Origin: Eustoma russellianum
Lineage: Eukaryota > Streptophyta > Magnoliopsida > Gentianales > Gentianaceae
Length of the DNA: 64,000 nt
Assembly (NCBI GenBank): GCA_036186865.1
Contig: AP025040.1
Location: 46,192,321 to 46,256,320 of the forward strand
Reading direction: 5' to 3'
Shown here: positions 11,705 through 22,959 of the stretch, one piece after another
Numbering within the stretch: position 1 is the first letter of the stretch
How the letters are laid out: each line of letters opens with the position of its first letter
Position numbers and translations under genes: made by a program
The notes under the pieces: model-generated
Databases searched by the model: none
What the model saw: only the letters and a program-made list of their open reading frames with translations
Told to the model about the DNA's origin: nothing

Positions 11705-11945
11705 CAATTATCAACAACAACATTACCCCATTGTCTTAGAGGCTTACGCTTATGGCGGAGTATGGAAGGATCGGATATACACAACTATATCCATGTGTTA
11801 GAAATACACAAATGTTATTTTCCGATGACCCATAATAAAAATTGCGTCAAGCTATACGATTAACTGATACTTCGCAATATTAGAACCACAGTTAATTTAA
11901 TAAATTATTTTGTTTTATTCCATCATGTTTCGAAGTAAATAGTTG
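11705..11945 (-). repeat. SINE-like repeat with (TTG)n tail
   Basis: On the minus strand it ends in TTGTTGTTG (11713-11722). It carries GTATTTCTAACACATGG, TGTGTATATCCGATCC and GCCTCTAAGACAATGG in the family order. It is a copy of the repeat at 12655-13066. Confidence 0.6.
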
Positions 11946-12169
11946 TTACAATTACCGAAAATCCCATAATGAGTGAGGGACTTTATCAAGAATTGATGTC
12001 TTACCTAATACCTTACTCTGTCTTCTTAGTTCTGATGTAGTGGAGCAACGGCATAGTCCCATTAATAATCAGTAAACTAATTACAAGGGGACGAGATTCA
12101 ATCGAGCATGAATGATGTCACTGTAGCAATTGGAGGCCAATACATATATAAGAAAGCATTGAGTCGGGT

Positions 12170-12480
12170 TTTAAATGAACCAAACAGTTCTCAAACAGTT
12201 CAAGTTTGATTTGTATTTGGTTCGAGTTCGTCCGTTAATTTTACTTAAATGAGCCTAGTTTGAACATCTAATTAGATTCTCTTGCTAAAACGAGCCAAAT
12301 TGTTCCTGAACTATTTGGCTCGTTTAAATAGTTATATTGTTTTCGAGCTGAATTCGAATAAATTTTGAAGCTCGTTACAGCAAACGAGTCGAGTCTAACA
12401 ATTCGTTTAACTAAAGAATCCGAATTCGAAAACATAGTATTCCGTCTGACTCGGTTCGTTTACACCACAAGCGTGATACT
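12170..12480. repeat. Diverged relative of the 6045-6354 element
   Basis: It has the same order of AAATGAACCAAAC, GGTTCGAGTTCG, AACGAGTCGAGT and GGTTCGTTTACA motifs, much decayed. The ends cannot be fixed. Confidence 0.4.
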
Positions 12481-12654
12481 GATTTGTCTCATTCACATAA
12501 TTCATATATAGAAAAGTGTTGAGTGATTTTGATTTGTGTCCTCGCTCTATAGGACTAGAGCATTGGAATCCAAGGGCAATGATTTGACTTTTTGCACCCT
12601 AAACTGGTGTTTTTTCATCACAATTATGAAAATAAACTGTCTTTGAATGCAATA

Positions 12655-13066
12655 AATAATATTTAACCATTAGGCTTATGAATTTTTGGTAGTAGAGAGT
12701 GTTTTAGAGAATTTTTTTTTTCTTTCTTTTCTGTTGATGGTTAATTTTTTTTTTATCTTCTTACTTTTTAATGCTTCTATAATTGATTTGGTCAAGAGAA
12801 ACTTTTTATTTCCAATGGAGTCAAGGACACACTCTTCCTTGTCTTTGGAATATGATGGAATGAAGCAAAATGACTCACTAAATTTGTTGCGCTTCTTATA
12901 TTGTGAAGGAACATTTGATCGACATAGCTTGACGCATCATTATAGGTCATTGGGAAACAACCTCTATGTGTTTTTAATGAGTATAGTTGTGTACATCTGA
13001 CCTCCTCATATGCCGCCACAGGCGGGAGCCTCTAAGGTAATGGATAATGTTGTTTTTGTTGTTGAA
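12655..13066 (+). repeat. SINE-like repeat with (TTG)n tail, most complete copy
   Basis: Landmarks in order are a GGAGTCAAGGACACACTC block, GATGGAATGAAGCAAAATGA, a TTATATTGTGAAGGAAC block, TGTTTTTAATGAGTATAG, GCCGCCACAGGCGGGAGCC and a TTGTTTTTGTTGTTG tail. The compact hairpin-like CGCCACAGGCGGG with a (TTG)n tail is a common 3' end of plant SINEs. Other copies are at 11705, 13790, 32200, 34650, 40835, 45395 and 62620. Confidence 0.6.
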
Positions 13067-13069
13067 AAC

Positions 13070-13780
13070 ATGTAGAGAAACACAAATAAAGCCGAACTAC
13101 TATAATTTTTGCTAATTCCTTGGAGACACAACGTGACTGCTTTACAATTTTCGTTCGTTTGATAATTATAATAAAGATTTCGTTATTATACTTATGATTT
13201 ATGACTTTTGACTTAAATCATGTTTGAATTAGATTTATTTATATCATCTGATCTAGTAGAGTTGAAACAATAAATTATTAATGTTGATAGTATAAATTAT
13301 CCACTGTCGTATTTGTGATTTGAATATATGTTTATTTTGAATTTATATTTATCAAAATTACTGATAAAGTATAACGTTAATAAGTATTTACCTATTTGTT
13401 CCAAAAAAAAAAGTATTCACCCATCGAAAGTAAATTATACAAAACTTCGTGAAATCTAAATTACAGCACAAACTTATCATTCAGATAGATGTCCAACTTT
13501 GTAACACTATCTGGTGGCATTTTATATGAAGCTGCAAAATCAAGCTTTTATACGATATTTTTCACTTCTTATAGATCCCCCCCCCCCCTATCTTATAGAT
13601 CCCCCCATGTCTTATAGATATGACATCCATAGAAAAGGTGATGGTCATATCAAATGGATGATGATATAGAACTTATAAAGGCATGCATATCAGTAGGTCT
13701 TTTTCTTTTTCTTCTTTTACTTTTGCTGTTTGGGTGGAGGAGAGATTTTGTTTTCTTCCTCCTTGCAGTTGTTAGTTGGC
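13070..13780. other. Intergenic AT-rich stretch
   Basis: No gene is supported. A run of C (about 13577-13586) is followed by two copies of a TTATAGATCCCCCC phrase. Confidence 0.4.
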
Positions 13781-13789
13781 AGTGACATA

Positions 13790-13900
13790 TGTGATGCATA
13801 ACCACATCATTACAACAACGAGGTCGGATGTATACAACCATACTCATGTGTTAAAAACACACAGATGTTGTTTCCTAATGATCCATAATCACATCATTAT
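13790..13900 (-). repeat. SINE-like repeat, fragment
   Basis: It contains CAACAACGAGGTCGGATGTA, CATACTCATGTGTTAAAAAC and GATGTTGTTTCCTAATGATC on the plus strand, which is the minus-strand order of the 12655-13066 family. Confidence 0.5.
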
Positions 13901-14134
13901 AGGACAAAATAAGGTGATTACTTCTGTGGGTAATCAGCGACTTGAAGAAATAATCAAACCAAATCATTTCGTTAGATGCTAACATATTTGATTCGTAACC
14001 ACATCATTCAAAACGACAAAATGAGCCGATTTCTTTAGATGCCACAGTCCTACCGACAAGAAGATACATAATTAAGGGAGTAACTTATATAGATCTCATA
14101 TATTACTAATGGCCACATCCTTTGCCAAACATGT

Positions 14135-14296
14135 AACCACCGCACTCTCCTTCACTGTGCTGTTTACCGCACGACACGTGGCAGCATGAATGGTGAGGCT
14201 AGATGTAGGTGACACTCATCTAGCCCTTACCACCCCTGCTGCCACGTGTCGCGCGGTGAGCAGCATGATGAGGAAGAATGCGGTGAAGAGATATGG
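14135..14296. mobile_element. Foldback MITE, family F1
   Basis: The arms contain CGACACGTGGCAGCATG and CTGCTGCCACGTGTCGCG around a centre at about 14215. Outer ends are CCGCACTCTCCTTCAC and GCGGTGAAGAGAT. Confidence 0.6.
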
Positions 14297-14532
14297 TTTC
14301 AATCTTTATACGTTATATTATTATTCAATTATATAACTAATTACTCTATTTTCCCCTGGAACAGCATAAATTTTCTCCACAAACTCAGGAAATTCACTTC
14401 TGGCAAACAAAAATCAGTAACATGAAAAGTGGTGAACACCTTTAGGATTCCGTAGAAAGTAGACGTTTGTATATGTACAATCATTACTTAGTAACAATTC
14501 AAGCTAGACGTTTGTATATGCACAATCATCTT

Positions 14533-14789
14533 GGAGCAAAATGTTATTCTCTGACCCTGAGACTTCCACCGTCTCAGCCCCAAGGAGCATTGTGGAGGAT
14601 ACAAATGTATCAGAAGCCCAGAGCCTACTCAGTGAGGGCTTATACAGTGACTCGCATAAGGTGTCTCCCGCAAACCATGCATTCGGCCTAACAACAATAG
14701 AACATCCACACTATGCGTGTCCTTGGATTCAAACTCTTGACCTCTTGGACCAAATCTCAATCCGAGTACCAACTGAACTATGCCCGGCT
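14533..14789 (-). repeat. tRNA-derived SINE with a 9-bp target duplication
   Basis: On the minus strand it begins AGCCGGGCATAGTTCAGTTGG (box A region) and then GGTCAAGAGTTTGAATCC (box B), as in a tRNA-type internal promoter. AATCATCTT occurs at 14524-14532 and again at 14790-14798, a perfect 9-bp target duplication that fixes both ends at 257 bp. The duplicated target contains the stop codon of the hydrolase gene directly upstream, so this SINE lies at the start of that gene's 3' UTR, in the same orientation. Confidence 0.85.
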
Positions 14790-14791
14790 AA

Positions 14792-16562
14792 TCATCTTCT
14801 TTTGGACGAGAAATCTCTTAGGCGATCCCAAATTTTGTGATACTTGTATTTTTGGCTAAGATTAAACTTACTGATTCCGCTGCTAAATCCTTCCAGTATA
14901 AGGGCCCTTACAGCATCTGCACCTTGTTCTAATGCTACATCCACCTGCATACGCGTAGCTAAATCACATGAAGTTTGCTGTCGTGCTAAAATGCAAAGAA
15001 ACTAAAAAGCCATGATAAGCAATGATCCAGTATCCTCTTTCAAAAAACAGCATTTTCAGCATAGTCGATGGATTCTCTTACCTGTTTTCGGTCGACGGTG
15101 CTGAATTTCTGGAGAAGAAAAGCCTTCATATCCATGGTACCTGGCGGCTTTCCTATGCCTGAACAAAGATTTTGGGATTGACCTATGATATTATGATATA
15201 GATCAACACTGTCACCAGTGCGACACAACTTGGATACTGACCTATGCACAAGCGCGGAAACTCAGATCGACCATCCAGATGTTCCATGACACTCTTGACT
15301 CTGTAATGCAAGAAGCATTATGAGATAGATTTCCTCATATTCACTGAGCAAAGACCACTAAGAACCCACAAGTGGTGATGGATTACTTATTGCTACATCA
15401 CTTTAAGTTGAGAGGGAACAGTGTAACTTAAACAATTGAAGAACTCCAAAAAGAACCTCATCAAAATCTTTATTAATGAGTCCAATGCGTCAGTAGATGT
15501 TTATTTTGGACAAAGTGGATGATATTGATATTGGATTTGAGAACCTCCTGATTGCATACCATTGTATACTAACAACCACCAAACAAAAAAAAAAACCCTT
15601 CAGACATATGACAAGTTTCAGGTGGGACTCTGTATGACATGAACTTACAAGAGGCAGCCGCGTAAAAAAAAGTTGTCACAATTTTCCACAATGAAATGAA
15701 GGGGGGTAGGGTGGGGTGGGGTGGTGGTGTCAGATTATCAAAATGTCGATGCAGTTATAAGGATAGACTTCCTAAGGCGTACAAACAAATCACAGTTGAC
15801 AACTCACTTCAGGCTACTATTCATGAAATTTGACACTAGTATTGTGGAAACCCATATGCTCCCAAATAAGATATGATGCCAAGCTATTACACAAAATAGC
15901 AAGCAAATAAGATGTGATGGATTACACGAAATAGGTAGCTAAAGCCATTGTTAAATATATTTAGCTAGACAAATTCTCTGAATTCTTTGTAACAACCTTT
16001 TGCTATTTTCTGCCAAGCTATCAACATTTTCATATTACATCAGTCACCTTTTTATCCAACTTTTTAGGATCTTTGTATCCAAGTCAAAGTTTTATCCTCC
16101 TTTCAGCTGATAACTGATTTGATTTCTACAGCAAGGCTTTGAATTACAAAGATAACATCAAAAATTGAAGAAACAAATAAATAGCAGGCAAAGATTTGAA
16201 GAAGTAATCAACTTAATCAATCATTAGTGTTGCCAACAAATCTAATAAATCATCACGGTTTTGCACGTCTTATGTAGGCAGCGCGACAGCAATACCCGTT
16301 ATGATGACCGTGCCCCCCTTTCTGTTGAAGCCTCAAAACTCCATTTGGTAAACTCATCTCATCGTACACCTACAAGCACAAGTTTGGAGTTGTGAATAAA
16401 TTTATCACACAAAAAGTTCATCAATGAGGAGAAAATATTTTCTGCCTCCCAGTGAGAGTCAAACAAAACAAATTTTAAAGAACAAATGCAGTAAGCTAAA
16501 GAATGCATACCATGAGGATATGGCGAAGAGGCACTCGATAGCATGCGGCAAGAGGTGCAAAC
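14792..16562 (-). pseudogene. Peptidyl-tRNA hydrolase (organellar PTH/CRS2-like), 3' five exons only
   Basis: Five exons in the same direction can be read with GT-AG borders and matching phases: 16562-16511, 16369-16296, 15300-15242, 15158-15082 and 14944-14792. They encode the C-terminal half of peptidyl-tRNA hydrolase, the enzyme that frees stalled peptides from tRNA. Recognisable blocks are PLAACYRVPLRHILM, VYDEMSLPNGVLRL, GGHGHHNG, GKPPGTMDMKAFLLQKF and ALEQGADAVRALILEGF. The family's conserved Asp (VYDE) and the Asn of GGHGxHNG are present. The exons for the N-terminal Asn/His catalytic part and the KPxTxMNxSG block are not visible upstream to 18 kb, so this is a 5'-truncated copy, or a gene with a very long intron. 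The family has both chloroplast PTH and the CRS2 splicing factors, and I cannot choose between them. All retained exons are open, so decay, if any, is recent. Confidence 0.8.
15701..15721 (+). other. Potential G-quadruplex motif in the hydrolase intron
   Basis: Four G runs (6, 3, 4 and 4 bases) are separated by 1-2 bases. It lies in the intron between the exons at 16296 and 15300, on the strand opposite to the transcript. Confidence 0.6.
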
Positions 16563-16639
16563 CTTCAACATATATGAGGATAAAAGAAGCAAATCATTCA
16601 GTTCTGAGCAAATAGCACGCATCCCAGTAATGGCAAAAG

Positions 16640-17570
16640 CTAGCTTCTCAGCAAATCAATCACCAATAGAAGAAAGATGTGATTTAAAATTATCAGATGA
16701 TAAGTGGCGTTCAAGATATGCAATGTGCATCTAGTGACTGGAAAGGATAGGCATCTAGCGACGGTTAAGAGCATTTGTGCTGAGTATGCTTCTTTATGAA
16801 GTTGTATGTTGCTGCTGGGTCCTACCCACCCGAAAATTTAAATTGTTTAATCATCTAATGCTTCTTCTTCTTTCTTTTTGTTATTTTATTTTATTTTATT
16901 TCTTTTTATTATACTCAAGAGATTAGATCCGTATTTTGAGTTTTGGCACCTGGTGCAATGACTTGACTGGAAGTCGTATTCTATTTCGGTTGACTTAAAC
17001 ATCCAATAGAGATTGTCAAATTGTCATGCGATTTATCCGAACGTGGCAGTGATCACAATTCTTCTATTTGCTATTTTTTTTTTCTATCTTTCCTCTGACA
17101 TACCATCGCTTCCAACATAGAACCAGATCACACCCACGTTAAAGCGTGGTGTTTCAATGCTGCTGCACAAAAGATCTAATTTATATGAGACAATTTGTAC
17201 GGGTCTTTGCGTAAAATTCTTACCAATCTAAGAGGTTTTTGAATTTTTGATTTGTTTTGTATTCTACACAATACTTTTTGAAACTGAAATAATGAAAGCC
17301 TTCGAGATCAAGATATCACCTTTTGGCACCAAGATCATATCTACGTTGCAGTACAGAAATTAGAAGATCAGATGAAATTGACGAAATTCAACCGTTCCTT
17401 CTCACCCACCATTCCTTCAGAATCACACCATATCCACGTTGCAATTTAATAATTATAAGACCAAAGAAAAATTCAAAAGAAAGAAAAGCATGGCCATTTT
17501 ATTAAGTCTTGTCAGCCTTTTTATACGCGGTTGCTTTTCTTTTTCCCATATTAGATCACTAATAAAATAG
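16640..17570. other. Intergenic stretch upstream of the truncated hydrolase
   Basis: It holds a (TTTTA)-rich run near 16875-16910 and unclassified AT-rich DNA. I searched it for the missing hydrolase exons and saw none. Confidence 0.45.
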
Positions 17571-17583
17571 AGAGTACTGCAGA

Positions 17584-17881
17584 ATAGGGCTGCAAATGAA
17601 CCAAGCCGTTCGGTTGTTCGGCTCGTTTGACTCGAGTTCGAGCTCGAGCTCGGCTCGGATAAAAGTTAATGAACAGAGCTTGAACACATTTTTCTGTTCA
17701 AACTCGGTAAGTGGCACCGTTCGTTTAAGGTGTTCGGCTCGTTAATGTTGTTCGTGAGTTAAATGAACCAAGCTTGAACAATTAAATATGTTCGTCTAAA
17801 TAAACGAACAAGCTCGGCTCGTTTGCTAAGTTAAATGAACCGAGCTTGAACAACGCAATGCTCGGCTCGTTTGGCTCGCCA
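17584..17881. mobile_element. Second copy of the 6045-6354 element
   Basis: It is closely similar in order and wording to 6045-6354 (start AGGGCTGCAAATGAACC, repeated GCTCGGCTCG) but lacks the last 13 or so bases at the right end. A perfect direct repeat TACTGCAGA flanks it at 17575-17583 and 17882-17890, which fits an 8-9 bp hAT-type target duplication. Confidence 0.7.
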
Positions 17882-17996
17882 TACTGCAGATATAGAGATT
17901 TGATTAGAAAGTATCTTATATTATTGAAATGTCAACTTTGGCAATTAAATCAAGTCTCATCGATTTCCTTAAATTATTTATTTACAACAAATATAA

Positions 17997-18959
17997 TGAT
18001 GAGCCAAAAATATTCAGTCAGTCAACTAACAGTCAACGTAGTTTAGGTTCAGCTACTTGACATAGTAGCCTCAGCCAGAGGACCTCGGTCTCGGCCATTA
18101 TTATTTATAGTAGAAGCGACTAAGACAGTTTCAAGTGTAACTCTTGATCAGCTCGGTTGTACACCTGAGTAAGAGTGGCCCCTATTCAACACGATCTGAA
18201 GTAAATAAAGAATGTATCAAGTCTTCAGAGATCAGCTCAACTACAACATATATCCAATTGCTTATGAAGCATCTCAACTCGGACTCGACACAGTTGTGGC
18301 CTCATCTTCATATTAGCATCAAGCTCTGACTTCGGTCCTACTCTCACAAACACTTAGTCTCTTGGAAAAGATCAGAAAAGATTTTATCAACTGCCATCTG
18401 GGACCCACTAAGACAGCTCTGCAGAGCACTTTCCAGGTGTCAAGCATCGGCTGGTTTAGTACAAAGTCATCATTGTTGGCCGACCTACACGTCATAGAGT
18501 CCGCCACTGACACAGCTGCAGTCACAGGCATCTGTCCCATCAGACTGTGCACCTGCAGCAGATAAGACAGCCATCTCAGACATCACAATTCCATCATCAG
18601 GCAGAGGGTCAGACCTCCTCAACTTTGAGTATAAATATACCTCATTCCAGACGGAGAAGGGGATGATGCAATTTTTCACAAACTTCAACTACAACTAAAC
18701 ACCATCTCGGCTGACCCCTAAGCAGCCTCATTCTCAGTAAAATTCTGATACATGTTCATTCTAAACCTGTGCTCCAGCGTAAAATACTTACCAAAAACAC
18801 CCATAACTGACTTAAGCGTCGGAGGGTTATCCCAGAACAGCGGTCTGGGCCTCTAACGTTTCTCTTCCTTCTCAGGTTTCATTGAAGAACCCGAACGGAA
18901 AGCTAACGGCGTTTGATTTTGCATCATTTCTGATCCTTGGTGAAGATCCAGTTTCATCA
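17997..18959 (+). mobile_element. Solo LTR, longer relative of 3589-4395
   Basis: It starts TGATGAGCCAAAAATATTC with a shared AGTCAACNNNAGTCAACG block, then a TATA-like GTATAAATATACC (about 18630). It has the common CTTAAGCGTCGGAGGG motif and the common end TGAAGATCCAGTTTCATCA. The flanks are TATAA (17992-17996) and TATAG (18960-18964), a target duplication with one mismatch. It is 963 bp long and has no internal coding region. Confidence 0.75.
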
Positions 18960-18964
18960 TATAG

Positions 18965-19370
18965 ATTGAGTAATATAAAGGAAACATACTTTTAAGGCAA
19001 GTTTTATTCTGGTCAATAAGCATTCATTCACCAATAATTCAAAAATAATTGATAGTGATAAATATGTAGAGCAAAGTGATCTGCCTCTATTACTATACTT
19101 TATATTGAATACTGAATAACTATTAGAATTTATTTATTGACTTATATTAAAATTTGTCTACTTTCATGTATTCTCTCATATTTATATACATCCAGTACAC
19201 TTTCTTATATTCATATTGGTCTACTTCATGAGTATACCAAACTAATTAAATCTGGCCTTTTGAAATCGCAGACTATTACTTTTATTTGCATCGATTAATG
19301 GAAGGCGATTATTTCTAGGTATAATGTCTCAATCTAAATAAAAGGACTAAAAAGACGTTATCGGTATACT
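18965..19370. other. Intergenic AT-rich stretch
   Basis: Nothing recognised. Confidence 0.5.
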
Positions 19371-19371
19371 A

Positions 19372-19560
19372 AGTTCCTTGTTTACGCAGGGCTTAGGGAG
19401 GGAGCGGATCGGTTCGCGATCTGATGTACGCATCCTTACCCTGTACATTGTGCTAGAAGTTGTTTCCGCAGCTCAAACACATAACCTCAAGGTCACAAAG
19501 CAACAATCTTACCCGTTACTCCAAAGTCCGTTCTCAACATTTCTACTCACTAAGAGCTAT
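19372..19560 (-). repeat. Au-type SINE
   Basis: On the minus strand it reads GTAACGGGTAAGATTGTTGC (box A side), GGTTATGTGTTTGAGCTG (box B), GGAAACAACTTCTAGCAC, CAGGGTAAGGATGCGTACAT and GATCGCGAACCGATCCG. This is the standard order of plant Au SINEs. Confidence 0.75.
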
Positions 19561-19599
19561 TTATAGAGGTTTCCAGAGACATGGTATAATGATCACATT

Positions 19600-20125
19600 T
19601 GTAGTATTGCGAGTATAATTTCCTCCTGGTTCCGGTAGGGAGGGTTCAGTTTTTGTTAGACTGAAGTTTCATTAAACTGATATATTTATTCGAGTCATTT
19701 CTTTTCACTAAAATGCAAATTGAGTACAAATATGGTTTTTAACGCACTGTGATCATTAGAACACATTATTCAATTTGTATATGGACTGTATCAATAAACG
19801 TATGTACAATTTAATCAGGGTTGCCTTTAGAAGACCTACTTCTGAAGAACTTGTTCATAAACACAAGACCTATTTCTAGAGCAACAATACTCCATCCTAA
19901 AGAACAACGTGCTAGAGATCTTGTGTTCATGAACAAGTTCTTGTGTTTATGAACAAGTTCTTGTGTTGAATAGTATTATAAAATCTCGAGAAAAGCATGA
20001 CCATTTTAAAACCTTGAGAAGCTTTTAATGCCCATTTGTTTGAAAAGCATGGTCATTTTAAAATATTTAGACTTTGGATTAACAGTTTGTTTATGTTACA
20101 TGAACTATATCAGCGTTTCTGATTC
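19600..20125. other. Intergenic stretch with short repeated phrases
   Basis: GAACAAGTTCTTGTGTT is repeated near 19930-19970, and AAAGCATGGTCATTTTAAA occurs twice near 19990-20062. No gene is supported. Confidence 0.4.
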
Positions 20126-20129
20126 ACTA

Positions 20130-20194
20130 TGTTCTCGTATTTGTGTATGGTTTGAAAAGGAGTCGGATGACTTCGTGATCTGATGTACGCAGTT
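20130..20194 (-). repeat. Au-type SINE, piece left of the CACTA insertion
   Basis: It reads TTCGTGATCTGATGTACGCA on the plus strand, as in the SINE at 19372-19560. The SINE continues at 31423 with TTTTACCCTATGTACTAGG, so the CACTA element at 20195-31422 interrupts it. Confidence 0.65.
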
Positions 20195-20209
20195 CACTAC
20201 AAAAAAAAG

Positions 20210-20690
20210 AGCATATAGCGACAGACAAAAAACGTCGCTATTTCGTCGCTACATGCATATAGCGACGAAATAGCGACGAAAAATGAATGTCGTTATACGG
20301 CTTGTCGCAAAGCAAATTTCGTCGGCAATGCGTCGCTGTATTGCGACGAAAACAAATTGCGTCGGTGTATCGTCGCAAAACTGCGACGAGAAAATGTCAG
20401 GTCTGCGACCTTTATTCTGTTGTCGCTGTTTCGTCGGTAAATTATTTCGTCGCTATTTCGTATTTTTTATTTTTTTTATTAATGTTCTGCGACAAAGAAT
20501 TTCGTCGCAAAATTTCGTCGGTATATGTTTTACCGTCGCTATTTATTATTTTTTTATTTTTTGTTTCCGTTTTATTTCGTCGCAAAATGTCGTCGTTAAT
20601 ATGTCTTTTCGTCGCTAATTTTAAATTTTTGTTTTTTTATTTCCGATCTGCGACAGACCAATTTCGTCGCTGGTTCGTCGGTATTTGTTA
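20210..20690. promoter_or_regulatory. Left subterminal repeat region of the CACTA element
   Basis: Many copies of TCGTCGCT, TTGCGACGA and TAGCGACGAAA occur in both orientations. In En/Spm-type elements such repeats bind the element's own protein and are needed for mobility; that role is inferred from the family. Confidence 0.75.
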
Positions 20691-20699
20691 TTTTTAAAA

Positions 20700-21020
20700 A
20701 TATTAAATTTACTAATGATTATTTTAAATACATTATTTAATATTAAATTTTAAATTTTTTTTGATTTATTAATAATATTAATACATTATTAATTAAAAAG
20801 TTTTTATTATTATTATTTAATTTCTATAATATATTTTATTTTGTATATTAAATCATTTGTACAAATATTATACAGTAATACGGTATTTGCGCATTCAAGT
20901 TCGTATAATTAAACAACACAAACGAAATAGAATCCGTAAAATTGTCAGATAGAATATATAAAAGTACAAAGAAAATGTCAATACAACAAATGAAATAGAC
21001 TGTACAAACAATGAAAAAAT
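20700..21020. other. AT-rich 3' flank of the CACTA ORF1 gene
   Basis: Probably 3' UTR and spacer of the gene at 21027-22958. Nothing else is seen. Confidence 0.4.
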
Positions 21021-21026
21021 AAAAAA

Positions 21027-22958
21027 CTATGAAGAGGAAGATGGAGGGGGATCATGCGGAGAAGAGTGACCATCAGGAGGGCGGGGCTGAGGCTGAGGCT
21101 GAGGCTGAGGCTGAGGCTGCGAGGAGTTGGAAATGAAAGTCATGACGACCTGCGACAGCTGGAAGATTTGCTGGTTCGTTGCCTGCTGCACCTGCATCGT
21201 CTGATGCTGCGCCTGCTCAAACGCATGCTGAAGCGCCTGCTGAAGCGCCTGCTGCTGCGACTGCAGTGCCTGTAAACTCTCCTCTTGCCTCGTCCTGATG
21301 GACTCTATCTCACGCTGCAGCGCCGCATTATCTGCTTCCAGGCGCGAAATATCCTCTGGCGTCGCAGAAGGCGCGGAGGTGCTGGCCTCAGAGGAAGCAC
21401 CTGGATGCAGAACTTCGGGAAAGAATCGCGGCGCTGCTGATCCAACCCCGTACACCTCCTTCTTCTTCTTATTCTGAGGGCCGACGGTCCGAACCGCATC
21501 CCAATAAGCGCGGTTCTTGTCGGCCTGTTCGCCCCTATCTGCGAGTAATCTGTTGTACTCGTCCTGAAATGAGAATATGAATTGTTATGGTTTAGCAATA
21601 AAACAAACTAAGGAAAAAAACAAATGATATCGTAGTCTACTTACACTGATGTCGCGGGCCTTCGTCGTGATCCAGTCCTCCGTTCCGTCGGAGGCTCTCT
21701 TCCGATGCGTCTTGTAGAAGAGATCGTAGGAGGCTGGCCACTCCCCCGTCTCCTGTTGCTGAAAGAATGAAATAAAATATGTTAGTGATATGCAGAATTT
21801 TTAAAAATTTCGGCATGACCTATTCGTTTATCGGAGGTATCCCGGCCTTAAAGGCCTCTCCCAAGTCAAATCACATGTACCAACTTAAAGTAACCATATA
21901 CGAATACCAAAAAAACAACAGCGCAACATAAGTAATCAACGAATATAGATAATCCACTTAACTCACTGAATGTAAATAATCCACTTAAGTCGATGAATGT
22001 AAATAATCCAATGAAATCAATGAAGGTCGTTATAATCCAATATTAAAATACTCACCATAGAACGCATCGTGGTGGCGTGGGAAACCGAACCACCTGAGTG
22101 TGTGGCAGGTGCTGGGCCCTGTACGTTGCCGCTGCGCCGGTTCGCCGCGTTCCGGGCGCTGCGGGCTTGGTAAGCAGGGTCCCTCCACCCTTGTACCCAC
22201 GCCGCCCAGACGGCCTCGGATACGTAGGCAGGCCTTATCCACGTGGGGTCACGCTCCGACTTGGTCTTGAGGGAGTTGACGAAGTCCCCGTAGCGTTTGG
22301 CGGCCCTATGCCGCCAGGCCTGCTCCACGTCGCGGGCGATGTCGGCTGGCCAGCTGTACGACTTCTGCAATTATCATACGGAGGAATAATAAAAGTGTGG
22401 TTAGAAAAGTAATGATTGATTACGCATCAAAAAGTGAAATTCATCAAATTTGAATACCTGAAACTCATCCCAGTAGAACCTACGTGTCTCCGGGGTGACA
22501 CGGCCCCAGGTATATCCAGATGGGTCAAGCCTCAGGTGGAAGGACCGGGTGATGCAACCGGAAAGCGCGCCATTGTCCGATCCAAACCTGAAAGAGTTTA
22601 AGTTGTTAGGAAAAAATAACGCGTGAAATATATTTGAAAACATGTTAAATAAATTAATCATTACTTACGTATGGGTATCATTTGACCAAGGGAGGGGACG
22701 ACGCCCTGATATGACACCCTGGTCCGATGCCGCATCAGACGCCGGATGAGGTGCTGAAACGCTGGGTGTGGGTGGCGTCGTATGACTGGGGGGTGCGGAC
22801 ATGTCGGCAGACCGTAAAAGGTCTGAGTCCGCAGCCAGAGCGGCGGTCGAAACCGAGGCATACGTATCATGCTGAGAAATGAACGCATCGAACTCTCCTT
22901 GAAGGTCCTGTGTAGATGGTGGGTATGTGGATCTCGTCGGTAAACCGTCACTAGCCAT
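21027..22958 (-). CDS. CACTA ORF1 protein (plant transposase Ptta/En/Spm family, Transposase_24-like)
   Basis: Five exons with GT-AG borders, read from 22958-22669, 22587-22458, 22364-22056, 21758-21645 and 21563-21027, sum to 1380 bases and give 459 residues without a stop. The start is the ATG of MASDGLPTRS. The middle matches the plant En/Spm-type ORF1 family: HLRLDPSGYTWGRV, RFYWDEFQ, KSYSWP, WAAWVQGWRDPAYQARSARNAANR, THSGGS, DLFYKTHRK. The C-terminal part holds a Gln-rich coiled coil (QEESLQALQSQQQALQQALQ) and a QPQPQPQP run. In this class ORF1 binds subterminal repeats and works with TNP2; the role here is inferred from the family. Splice phases agree at every junction, which makes the model strong. 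Confidence 0.88.
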
Positions 22959-22959
22959 C

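Noticed and set aside
14700..14789. A tRNA gene on the minus strand
   Set aside because: Box A and box B are present, but the acceptor and anticodon stems do not form and a SINE body follows.
14792..14830. C-terminal tail of the hydrolase made from SINE sequence
   Set aside because: The 9-bp target duplication places the SINE start after the stop codon (14789 downward), so the tail residues are not SINE-derived.
21305..21598. Separate minus-strand gene of 97 residues
   Set aside because: It is an alternative frame over the acceptor and exon 5 of the CACTA ORF1 gene, whose five-exon model is in phase.
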